The position numbers and the translations under genes were made by a program. The notes beneath the pieces were generated by a model, which saw only the letters and a list, made by a program, of their open reading frames with translations, was not told the DNA's origin and made no database searches. A DNA stretch of 64,000 nucleotides from Holothuria scabra (Eukaryota > Echinodermata > Holothuroidea > Aspidochirotida > Holothuriidae), in contig CM074189.1 of NCBI GenBank assembly GCA_037179385.1, positions 21,711,020 to 21,775,019 on the forward strand, written 5' to 3'. Below are positions 45,710 to 58,200 of this stretch, piece by piece; the stretch's first letter is position 1; each line of letters begins with the position of its first letter.

Positions 45710-48700
45710 GAACCAACCCAACTTTTGACACCCAAGCTATGATAGAACCCAAGGTAACCTACTGTTTATCCGGTGTTGCCAGTAAGGGTTCATCTGATTT
45801 CGTGCACAATCCTATCCAGTATATGATAGTCGGTTCAATAGCTTTTAGTCACGGCCATGCTGTCGTGTTTGTTCACTCAGGAAATTCCTCGGATATGCTA
45901 TGTTTTGTAGTATTATTCACTTGATTTCACGTTCAGCAGATCGGTTTATATCTAACCTTAAACCTCTTACAGTAACAAACGCAAAATTGGTTCATACGCA
46001 TATGTTTTCCGTTCGACATAAGTATGTTGTTTTGCTGCCTCTCCTAAAACAGCCTACTCTGATATTACTACCACTAATTCCAGCAACACATACTTCCATG
46101 CTGTTAACCCCAGAGTTTTATTTTAATGACAACGCACATGACAGACGAAAGCACCCATGACCTTAAATATAATAAATCTTACTATGATGCAATGCATTGC
46201 AGTACGTTAAATGGAATCCCTTTTCCTTGTAACGATTCTAGCAGTATGGGGAAATTTTAAACTAACCTGATATTCTGTGATTTTCCACTCTCAATGACCA
46301 GGTAAAGTTTGTTTTCCGAAGGCAGAGGAAGCACCGCACTAAGCAATGTGTGTTATGTAGCGTGATGAACTTTGCACCATCCAGTATGCTGACTTCAGTA
46401 TGATGTTGTAACTACAGGGAGAACTGCGATTAGAAATATGTTTTCACAATGCCTCATCGACAATGCCGATTGTTTATTGAAAAATATAAAATGTTGACCT
46501 ATAGGCAGCATACGAAGGTTGAAATGGAATCGGGTTGCTTTTATACTGCAAAACATTTACGATTTGCTTTTTGTTATGGAACGAAGATTTCATGAACTAA
46601 AGCCAAGATGTCATGAAGCAACCACTACGTGAAAGCAATAGCGAATCGTTCTCTAAACGTCTCACGTCCGCTTTGAACTTTGAACTTAAATTCAATTGAT
46701 ATTATTGGGAAAGTCCCAATTTCATCATGACGGGTGTATAGTACTAGTATATGCATGCCTTGTCAGGAGGGATTCGTATATCTGTGGAGTCGTCCTGCGT
46801 GTTAAATACTTTGAGGTGTCTCTCAAATCAATAATGAAAATGGAGCGTGTTTGGTGAGCTAGGGAGGTTTAATTACATAGAAATAGGTTATTGTAAGTAT
46901 ATCTAAAGGTAATAAGTTCGCAACAATCTGCTCGGCTAGTAAAATAGCCCACGCATAAACAAGATTCCCCACTGGCAATGCTACTCCGTTAAATTGCCGA
47001 AGATTTAAGGAAATAATAGAGAGATACATAAAGTTACAGCAAAAATGCTGTTAATAAGGTTTCAGAAACTGACAACACTTGTGCTGTAATCTCTTTGTAT
47101 TTTTTTATTTTTTGCTCTGTAATTTAGCAACCTCCTCCAGCCAATCTAAACAGTGCAGAAATTTTCGAGGGGGGGGGGGGGTGTAGGGGTACGTGGTAGG
47201 CAAGCACCCAAATTTTCCGATTTTTTAAGCGTAAACACCACTCCTGTGTAGACGTTATGGCGAGCGAAGCGAAAAAGAAGAAAGTTATGCCTTTTTCAGC
47301 AAATTTGTGAAATTGTGGAACTTGTATTAGATTAAAGTTTGGATTCTTGGTTCCCTATATTAGGGAATGTGAAAAGTTCCGGAATGAATAAAGAATCTAT
47401 ATTTGTTATATGCAATTCTGAGACTGTGTCATCATTAAAGAATTCTTCATAGTAGTACTTAGGCCATGGCACGAAGCATATACCCCTATTGTTATGGGAA
47501 GCTGGATTCCCAGCGGGGCATGCCATTACAGATTAAGCTCCCTTGAAGTCTGGACAAACTAATCATGGCCTTGAAATCCGTTCTTTTTTTAGCAACTGAC
47601 AAAAAGCCACATTGTTAGAGATTACTTGGTCCAGTGAGCCCCGATTGGTGTTTGCGGATTTCTATTGTTAACAAATCGGCTCAGTGATGACATCGGCCAA
47701 GTCATGACGTCCACTTTTCAAGGGGAAGAATTCTGTAATGCCAGAATGCACAGAAGTGTGAAGCGGCATATTATGCAAATTAGGGTGCGGTTTTCTGAAG
47801 GAGGACTGGGTGTGCTAGCTTCAGACAAGCTGTAGTCACGATATATACAAGCTGGACTTCAGAATTCTGATAGGCGGTCTGAGGAGCTGCAAATATGCCT
47901 CAACTAAGGTGGATATTTTTCTGGAAGAAAAACGCGCCGTAAGTTCCTTCTGTTGTATATAAATTGTTAGGAGTCTTGAGTAAGAAGGGCGGGAAATATT
48001 TATATTTCCGTGCGGAATTCTTCATAACTGGGATAAGGATAGTGTTCTAATAAAGGGTTAAATTAAATGACACGAGAAGTCAAGAGTATGGTAGTATTTA
48101 TGTTACACGAGTATATGTATTGAAAAGTGTCGAGCTCAGGTTAAATGTTCGAAGGACTGGTTTCTATGTGTGTATGTGTGTGTATTTGTGAGTGTTTTAA
48201 GGCGTGTTTATATTGGTAGCAAGTGTAAATAGTCCGGTTACACAGGCAATATATTAACAGAGGTTATATATTTCGAATGAGAAAACGAAAAAAACAAGTA
48301 GGAGAGATATTGAATCAATTTGCAAAGACGTTTAAGCTGTAACTTTAACTATAGGAACTAAGGGAACTCACAGAAATGAGAATTTATGCCGTATAAAAAA
48401 GGCTTGTCGAGTCAAATCATAAAGGCAGGTGAGCGGTGTTGTGTGGTAAGACTTGTTGTCATTCAATTGCCAAGTTAAGAGTACGAACAGCTATGTAATT
48501 AATATTACTTTATTTCTTTTCTTATAACATGGATTTGTCCTCGAACTGGGTCTTGGTCTTCAACTCTTTTGATTGCTCACGCCTATATATGAAGTGTGGG
48601 ACGAGATAGCCTCAAAATAAAATTCTGTTTTTAAGAAAAACAACAGTCGCTGTCATGAAGTCGTTTTTTGGGAGGGGGGGGGGGGGCTTGGATGACGTCA

Positions 48701-51189
48701 CCATTGCAATCCGGAAGTGACGATTGCGACACACTACTCAGAGACCAAAGATCGCTGTTGCTGCACAATGTTATCCAAGAACTTTAAATTGAGGCTCTAT
48801 GACAACATTTTAAGAGTCAAGAGCTTACCGTTCACTGACAGAAAATTCGTGAAAATATCACGGCGACTGCAGATGCGGATTTCACTTGATGGTCTGGTGA
48901 TTTTGTCTTTTCCAGAGTTCGGAAAATTTTACCGAATTCTGATCTATGAGTAAACATGACCGTAGTAGCTACTTCCAATTGTTGCTAAGCGTGCAGATAA
49001 TTTTGCATTATTGAAACAAAAAAAATACAAAAATTTAGCTTTAATTAGAAATTGTATAATGTTATTAGAAATTTCATGAAAATGAGTTGGGAAAACCACA
49101 TGGTAGTTGACTTGGTCACAAATGGCCAGTATCCGAATTTTTCACTTTTCAGAGTCGAAGACGGTTGGAAACGCACTCCTGCCCACCTGTGGCTACCCCA
49201 GGGAAATAGCCCCAAACAAATATGGATAGCCTACATTATATCACTACCTACAACCGTTTTAATTTTAATAGTTTCAGTAAATTCCGACTGCAAAAGAATT
49301 GTCCTCTTCTGATTTTTCATTCTCTGTTTTTGCGCAAGGTGAAAATGTCTTTGCTCCTAGCTCTCCGACTTCCGTACGTCCAAGGGCGTGTCGAGACCAT
49401 TCTTAAAAGGGGTTAGGTGCAAAACTGATGCGAGGGAGCGAAGCGACGGAGCCCGAGCGGGCTTGCGCGGTAGGGGGTTGGAAGGGGCTCTCTTTCCTCC
49501 CTCCCACGGTGTGGGTGCATAATTTATACGAAATTTTGTATGCTAAGGGAGACCCGTTATTATGTATTTTATGAAACATTTTCTCAGAATAACCGCACCG
49601 CGGAGCGGAGCAAAGGAAAATTTCGGTCCAAAATGCCTCACCGATTTTCAGAAAAGACACCTCCCAGGCCTGTTTACCGTATTTAAGTGGGGGAAACAGT
49701 AGCAATATTTTAAAAAAGACATATAATATTAAAAATATGCCAATAGGGGGCGGGGATGGCGCTGCCGCTTCGATACCTTACCTCACTTTAGTCACTCCCT
49801 GTTCGAGTGAAATCGTATCAACAGTTAGAGTACTTATTACTCCAAGAATAGTAAAATTCATTCCAAAGAGAATGCAATTCTCTCCCACAAGAGTGAAAAT
49901 TTACTGGTTAATGAGTGCTTGCATGGATCATTCTTTTTCGTAAGAGGTGTTTGTAGGCACTCAATAAAATTAAAATTTGCTCCTTGGAATGCATTTTATT
50001 CTTCTTGCAGTGAACGTTAGCTCTCTAGGAATAAACTTTTTAGGCATATTCACATACAGTTTAAAACTGGAAATTAATGATAGCAACTTTCTCCTGCAGA
50101 GGGCCTTGACAAAGCTAGGCTCCAAAGAGCCCTATTCCTTGTTCCAAAGACAAAAGACAGTGCGGACTACAGTGAAAAGATCACTGGATGAAATGTTTAT
50201 AACAACAACTTTCCCTTGTAAGTGCTGTGCGAACAGTCACGAAGGTCGTAACATTTTTCGTATTCAACGCGGAAAAAAATTAAACTAACCTAAGACAGCT
50301 TTTTTATTACTGAAATAAAATGAGGAAAAATTAATTATTTAGGTCTAGAGTAAACCTCTTCCATTACTCAAACAGCATTCCCGAAGAGCGGTTTTTGTGT
50401 TGTAAAATAGTATGAAAAGTTTGGTTCATGACAGAAATCAAAATCTGTTAGGAATGTCTGTAAATAAAATAAATGCAGTATGGGTACCTTGCATTTGTGT
50501 AGTAGTTACCATGATTGGCTCTGGAGAGTCACGTTACTATAGATTGTTCCCTGCATGGTGAAATTTAAGGCAGTTACTCATTGGTTTATTTCGAATGTGT
50601 GAGGTAACAAGTTATGATTATCATGAAACTTGTAAGCGAAATAAACAAAATTCAGACGAATGTCACTGTTGTTTTAAAATAAATCTGAGGAACTGCTTTT
50701 GTCCGTTAAGATTCATAGTGTATACCGATCACCATGGAAAAATTAATTTCACCATGTAGATCGCACCATGGAGAGCTCACCAGTAGAACCTAAGCTATGG
50801 GTTACCTAAAAAGACGGCACTTCGGGTAAACTTTGCTGTAGCAGTTCTGCATTGCGGAAGTGGGATTTAAAATGTGTAAATAGGTAACGCAGTCCTAAAT
50901 CCTGCAAAATTCATTATTTGACGTATTAACTGGTTGTATAATGCTGCGTGTCATTTTTCAGGAGCTGCTTGATCACACGTTTGATGAAACTGTGTTTCTT
51001 TGACGCAAAAAGTATATGTAAATTACTATTATTGTCAGGAGTACAATGAAATTTAAATTTTACAATAAATTAGACTAGAACAAATGTTACAAGTGAATAT
51101 TCAATAAAATTAAAAGTTGATTGCACCCAAGCCAATTTTTCGTTTCATATAAGTAAACCATGTGGAAGACTGCGCTCTTCGGGACTGCT
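45710..51189. other. Intergenic region between receptor genes, no gene recognised
   Basis: Contains G-runs at about 47169-47181 and 48670-48686, and GAGCGAAGCG-type motifs near 47263 and 49435 that often mark old DNA transposons, but no TIR pair could be assigned. Open frames of 60-100 codons (for example 49977-50288 plus and 47332-47526 minus) show no family motif. Confidence 0.35.
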
Positions 51190-51420
51190 GTTTAGGTTCT
51201 TTTGCATAGAAACTGGTTCAAGTCGAGACGGCCACGGTCTTTTTCCAGGTGTGGATAACTGGCTTGTTTTCCATAATCCATTGCATATTTTTAGCACCAA
51301 ACACAACAGCGATAGGTTCCGTTTTTGAAGTCTTCGGTATGGTCCGGCCAGGACTCGAACTCCCGACCTCCCGTCTGCAAGCCTGATGCTTTAACCACCT
51401 GATCATGGAGTCGGTCTATT
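51190..51420 (-). mobile_element. tRNA-derived SINE
   Basis: The head lies at about 51415-51345 on the minus strand, with GGTGGTTAAAGCATCAGG and a B-box-like GGGAGTTCGAGTCC. The tail (51250-51210) carries the shared GACCGTGGCCGTCTCGACTT block. The same 3' region as the SINE at 34.2 kb is here joined to a different tRNA-like head. Confidence 0.7.
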
Positions 51421-51910
51421 GAGGACTTAGTTTATGTGGTATACCTTTTAAATAGCAACAAGCATTTGTAATTGATAATGCATAGCAATGAGCTGTCGAC
51501 GTTGTTTCTAGAGAGAAAAGTCCCGTGCAGTGTTGAAATAAACGTCAACAAATTTCTGCTGATATCTGTAACCTCGAAGGGTGACCCCAGGTCCTTTTCT
51601 CACCCAATCAATCTCCCAGAATATTTCTATCATGTCAATTTCATCCAGACATTTTTAACCCATGCCATTTCGCAGTAAGATACATATCCCTCTAACGATC
51701 AAACTTAACTCAAAAGTGTTAAGATCTCCATTTTAATGTCTCACCCCGTTTTCTTCAAACGCTGCACCTGAAAAAAATCACTTATCAAAATACAACATAC
51801 CTGCATAAGGCGTATGTGAACGAGACACGGATTTAAGTACTTGAGCGATGAACAGAGAAGTTCAAAGGGGAAAAGAACAAATTTTTAACTGCTTTTGTGA
51901 GTGCTACTGA

Positions 51911-51916
51911 TTTATT
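51911..51916 (-). terminator. Candidate poly(A) signal for receptor gene B
   Basis: AATAAA on the minus strand, about 255 bases beyond gene B's stop codon. It is a plausible 3' UTR length; other hexamers cannot be excluded. Confidence 0.35.
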
Positions 51917-52168
51917 TTGCTTGTAAGTTATTTTCCCAACACCATTCAAAGATCAATAAACGTTCCATCAAAATATTTTAACCAAACTTATTACATAACA
52001 GAAAATGGAAACCGTTCTGTCAGGACTGAAATTTGCAACGACCATTATTTGGTTTAAACGCAATTTACAATAAGAATCAATTGCAAGGAGAAAATCGTTA
52101 CAATCCAAGATTTTGGTCCTCATTTTTAAATGATGAAAATTCTCTAATCCGAAGAGGCTCGGAAAATC

Positions 52169-52231
52169 TTAGTCACTCTTAGCACCAACGGTCATCAATT
52201 CGTATCCCTGTGGTGTTTCGTCAATGACTCT
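52169..52231 (-). CDS. Gene B last exon: C-terminal tail with YxxM motif
   Basis: Acceptor TTTTCAG, phase 0. Reads RVIDETPQGYELMTVGAKSD and stops at TAA 52169-52171. YELM fits the Y-x-x-M consensus bound by the SH2 domains of PI3-kinase p85 in known receptors, placed just after the kinase-like domain. Confidence 0.75.
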   Translation of the reverse strand, partial: RVIDETPQGYELMTVGAKSD

Positions 52232-55200
52232 CTGAAAAATGAACAGAAAAATTGGTTGCCAGCTCATACCTTTGTGGAAGTAAGTGTGTCTTCGACTCTT
52301 TTGACAACACAGGTGAACTATCTTGAAACGCCCGTTTGACGTTTCTGAATTTTGCTTACGACTACACACTATCAGATTTTTTTTATACTTTAAGGCATTT
52401 ATTGCAGATGACACTAACCTAACATCGTAATACAAGACATCTCGGCATATTTTTACTAATGATATAAGGAAATATTTATCGTTAATAGAGCGTTCGATTC
52501 CATCAGAACAGCAGAACAGCAATTCTTTTTACATACTTTCAGATTGCATCTGAAACAACCAATGATAGCGAAATGAATACGATTGCGCATGGGAAATTTC
52601 AAATTCTAGTTGCTCCCAGAAATAAATTCGATTTGACCTAAATGAAGCCAGTTGCCCAGTTCAACTAGTGGGTTGTACTAGGTTTCCGCAGTTTTAGGCA
52701 GGGCTGATCATTCAACCCCAATTAATTGTTCTAAATTGTTGACGAGATCAACTTGTTTAACCTGGTTTTCAACTTGCTTTTTCCCCAAGCATCATTCATT
52801 TGAACCCAGTTGTACTAAGTTCAACCGAAATTCGCACTGGATACTACTTCATCAAACTTTGCACAGCACAATACTGTATATTGTTAGGCAAAATAACGTG
52901 AAATAATGTAGCAAAAGTAGTTATACCTTGCAAGTCCGTGGCGTGATTTTCTCATCAATTTTTTGCATCAGTTTACAAACATTTGGACGATATGTTGGCT
53001 GTTTTGACCAGCATTTAGTCATTAGTTTATATCTGTGAAAAACAAATTGTTTCATTAGCGGTGTATGCTAAATGTTGTAATGTGCTGAGCAGCATCCTTT
53101 GGAGAGGTGGTAAACATTTCATGTAAGACCCAGGGGGAGGGGCGACTCCGGGTGGGCCCGGAGACATGTTCATCGACTATTAACTTTTCACGCAGTAGTT
53201 TTTTGCAAAATTGTGGTGATGCCTCACTTTTATTGAGAACAAATCGCCGCACTTGTGTAAGGTATAGAATAAACTAGGAGGACATTCATGAATAAAACTA
53301 AAGGACCACCGTTATAAAGCTAGGTCGATGATTTGAGTTCTCAAGGTCGGGAATCAATCAGTGCAGTTTTGGTTTTCATCTCGGGAACCTAGCTCCTCTT
53401 ATGGAGAAGAAATTCTTGAGATTATAAGTTTGGTTTCGCTCCTTGGCCAGAGAGTGTACAGGACTTCAGAAAAAAGAGAAGTTATTCCACCTTCACATAT
53501 CATTAAAAAACAAATAAGAAATAACAAAAACTTACATTTCAAATTGGTGAAAGTACTCACATATCGTTGTCAAGATTGTGTGGTTTCTTGAGAGTACATT
53601 CTCCTTCAATTGGTTCTTGTTGTGATAATTCTTTCAGATAGTTGAAATTAGCTTTTTGACCTTTGCAAAAATATTACGAAATATTTAAGATGAACTTTAC
53701 CTTGTGGAATTTAAAGTCTCTGTTTGGCATCCTCCAATAACAAGAATTAGCTGACTGCATATTACAGTCCCATAAGGTAGAACAATCTAGTTAATTTAAA
53801 TTAAATCGATCTTTTGTTCAGTATTTATCATTTATTTGAGTGTGTGACAAATATTTTTATTTTGATAATATCAATACTTTAATGTTTAGAAACAATTCAT
53901 TTAGAAAGGAAAAGTGACACAAAGATAAATGAAAGTAAATTGATATAAAATATATAATAAGTATTTACTGAAATGGAAAACTTAATATTTACCATGCGTA
54001 AAAATCTCCCACAGTGTAGCAGAGAGAGACCACATTTCACTTGCCTTGTCATACACCCTTTCAAATACCGCTTCTGGTGGAAGAGTTCTTGTTTCGACCT
54101 TATTCTAGAAGTAATATTGTTAAATATGACTAGTTGTTGTCCAATTTAGGTATATATGTTAACGGGAATAAACCAAAAATGTCTTGCTTTAGCTTATTTA
54201 TTTGTACAAGAACCCAGTCTTTTACAGGGAAAAAGCAGTCACCAGAACTTGAAGTAAAGTGCTAGAATGTCCTGGTTAAGGACTGGCTCTTAAGAGTCAT
54301 GTGATAATGTTTTTCCTTTCAAATGAAAAACTTACTAGGAGTAATGTGCTGCTTAATTAACTTGAATATGCAATAAAACTTAGTCCTTAAATGTTTTGAA
54401 TGTTTATTTGAAGAGCATCTGAAAAAGTAGTAAGAATTAACTTCTGCTTAAAAATAAGCTGGGGCAATTGTTTTTGAACTTTAAACTAATATGTATAAAA
54501 AGAATGTTACCTCGCTCTCTTTAATGGCATTATCAATCTTGTCTTGGATAAAATCAGCGCTGCAAAAGTCGTACAGTTTACAAGTAGTGTTGTTAAATAC
54601 AATTACCTCATCACTAGATAAACCAGGGTGATAAAACTGTCAACAACAAAAATGTGTCGATGCCAGATGTTGCCATGCTCTCATAAAGGAAAAGGAGTGT
54701 AATCACCAAAACTGTTAAAAATAATTGCCGTTTCAAGGTACTAAGTTGATTAGGCATACAAATACTAAGTTATTTAGTCGAACAGTTACGAAAAAAAACA
54801 AACAACGAATATTTTGAACCATAGTTCTCCATGACCTTTCACTACAAGCTGTTGAAAGTGAGAGAAATCACACTGGGAAGGTATTGAAAACGGTAGAGAT
54901 TAAGACATAATTTCCGAATACGTGGAGATGGTAGAATAGCCTATGTCATCGAGTAGCTGGCATAAATAGTTTTGACAAAATTATTTTCAACATAATATGA
55001 CTGTGGGGAAATATATTTCCAAACGTTTAAAGATTATGTATTTTCCGAACAGTTAAATTACGTACAAGGAATTGCGTAGGGCCTGTACTTCTTGCGACTT
55101 GACAATTTTAACTGATTAGCTGTTACGACGCTACTGACTTTGAACATAAAAAGTTTTACATATGCAAAGGAATTTCATGTTTTCTTCTTTTGACAAATCA

Positions 55201-58200
55201 GCTTCTTGTATTTATTTTATTTAACAAAAGGCTCTTGTCAATTTATTACCCACGAGGAACATAAATTAGGGTTTAGTAGTGCCCGGTTGCCCAATAAAAC
55301 TTAAAAATTATTCAAGTTCAACGGGATAAACGATTTTAGCTGTTTTATTTTACATATTAAAAAAATAAAACCACCTCCGTTGTGACGCTGTATGAAGTCA
55401 ATCCCATGAACGAGGCTTGACGCTAATTGTAACCAAACGCTGGCGGTTGAGGTAATCTCCTCATTTCGTTTGATACTCTTGTACATTAGTGATAAAAGTA
55501 CTTCTCTTAGTGTCCCCTGTGGTACGTATTGTGAAAGTAGATAAAATCTCCCTAAAGATGAAAGTAATAAACTTAGTTGATACATCTTGTCAACGAACCT
55601 GAGCTGTATGGAGCTTCAAGGGTCAATAGCATATGTATCTTTAAAGGAGCAGGCAACCGAAGTTTTGAAAAGGGCAATTTCAACCAGAAAACACGGTACG
55701 ATTTTTAAGATGCTAGTGGTTCGAATTATTGGTTGACTTCCAGCAGAGTCTGGAAGCACACTGAAGAACGTGAGCCACCTATTAAATTTAAACAAAACGT
55801 GTACCAGTCTTCATGAAATCTCACATAAAATATATTACAAACCTTTTATTTACCCTTTGACAAAGAGGTAGTTTTTGAAATAATCGATTAAAATTACTTT
55901 CATCACATTGTGTATAACTAACATGAAAAGACGGTTTGTAAGAAGGCCAGAAAGGAAGTGATTGGGTACACTACCGTCGTTCACCATACTTTGATTTCTC
56001 CTAACAGTCTGAGCAGTCCTGATGAAAGGATACCATTAACTTTACCCCACTGCAAACACGTTACAATCCGGTGGGGTAACTATGACCGTTTATTATAACA
56101 AAGTATGCAGAATGTACATAAAGTCAACTGTTTTGTATACATTGTCGATACACACTGTGTGATGGTTAGCTTAAAATCTCACAACAGCAGGGTGTTTGTC
56201 GGGAACTGTTCTTAATAATTTTTCAAAGGAATATGAGCTGCAAGTGGACTTAACTCTTTTTATTATCTTTTGTGACATGAGTATACAGTTAACATGTGGG
56301 GTAGATTTGGTCCTGTTGCTATTGATGGTAACTTTTCTTCCTTTATTCCATTCAGATGTGGTCCGCTGTGACCCCCAGGGATCAGTCATGGTCCCTCTCG
56401 TTTTTACAACCTACATTCTACTATCTATTGCTGACTTAATCTGAAGAGACAATTTGTTTTTTCACACATATGCTGATGATGCAGAAATCTACGAATTCTT
56501 TGACACTCGAAGGGCAAACGACCACATAGCTGCTCTCGGAAAACTTGAACTGCATTTTAGGTATTTATTATTGGATGCCGGGTAACGAAGTGAAATTGAA
56601 CCACGACAAAAGTGAGTTTCTTTTGATTGGTTCTCCCCATATTCTTACAGCGCAACCATCTTTAACTTTGGCAATTGGCAATACTTCTATCCATTCTGTT
56701 ACTTCAATTCAGAATCCTGGTGTCATGTTTGACAGCTGCCTTGCTACGTCTAGTCAGGTATAGGACCTTGGCTGAAATATAAACAAACTCAGTAATATTG
56801 CCCGCGTAAGGAGGTACCTGGATGAGGTTTTCTTGACAGCAGCAAGGCTTCATGCACCAAAAACAAACAGAAGTTAGCTTTGATTCTGCCTTTAGCGTAG
56901 CAGGCCCACCTCCCTGAAATTCCCTCCCAAGTTCAATCAGAGAAGCCCCGTAACTAGAAGTGCTTAAGAAAGGTTTAAAACCTTTTTGTTTGCTTAATAT
57001 GGTTGGCATATGTCCTTTATTTTCTTCGTCTGTGCTTGTATTGCGCTGATGCTGCCCTTGGTCTTAAAATTGAACGGAAACTGTGATTTTGTCTATTTTC
57101 AACAAAAATGGAGACTGAACCAGTATCTTGGGCGGAGGTGTTTTTGAGAAGTGTACCTGAACATGTTTTGCTTTTGTTTTGTAGTTGAATTTGTTTAATA
57201 GTTCAACAAAAGAAGAGTGTAGTTTTAGAAAACATCACATTACCCTTCATACTTTAGAAGCCTTGCTTTAGCGGTATTTCCTATTGCCATCTTGAATAAC
57301 CCAAAAATCGTTTAAAATTGCCCTCTATAGTGTCATTTAGTCCTCGTATACATTGCGGCGGGTCGAGGTTGGGTATAAAGTTGTCTTCTACACTTGGAAA
57401 GCATCGTGCTCTATCCTATGCATACCTTTGTGTAATAGAGTACAATTCATCTTCATCGATTGGGGTATCGTATAAAGTACGGTTTATCTCGCTTTCGTCA
57501 TTTTGAACGCCCCTTTACTTTCCAAAACAAAAAATGGATATTTAAACCAGGGTTAATGTAGGAGAAAAGAGTTGGAAATTAAGAATATTGGTTTCTACGG
57601 GTGAACACAATCTTACATTTGCTTATCCTTTACTGCCTTTATAACCCGAGAAACAGACTGTTTTGCGTTGATTTAGTTGGCTCTCACTTACCTGTTTCTA
57701 CACATTTTCCTTCAACGCGCACAATATATGCAATCTTTGGTAGATCTAACAAGCTCTTTACGAAAGCAACCCAGTTTATCTGTGCCATCGGTGATAATTC
57801 GGCTGTATGAGAGTACGAAGAAGGCAATATTCCAAGTTTACTTGAAGAAATTAGTACAATCGTCCGTAGATACAAGTAATAAGAAATAAATTAGCGGATT
57901 AAAATATTTAAAGACAAGGTTTTTACATATCTCTTTAATCACTATGTGTAAAGGAACTAAAAAATAGCAGTAAACTATGTAGCAGCCAACAAGCCACAAA
58001 GCAGCCTGCAAAGGCTTTGTTTTAGTTTAGCAGGCTTTAATGAAAGTAGGTCCTGGGCAAAGTAGGGTATGATGTGTCGAGAAGATACTTCCCCGCGTTT
58101 CTTTTACTTTTTAACACTGATTGCCTTTATTGTTAATTCTGCATAAACTCTTGCTTCAGGAGTTTTGCTGGTAATCACTCGTTGAAAATCTTCTGGCTAA

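Noticed and set aside
49977..50288. 103-codon plus-strand frame beginning with a hydrophobic stretch
   Set aside because: Signal-peptide-like start but no family resemblance and no conserved neighbour; probably chance in AT-rich DNA.
53320..53400. tRNA-like phrase (GGTCGATGATTTGAGTTCTC) near gene B exons
   Set aside because: No B-box at the right distance and no shared SINE body.
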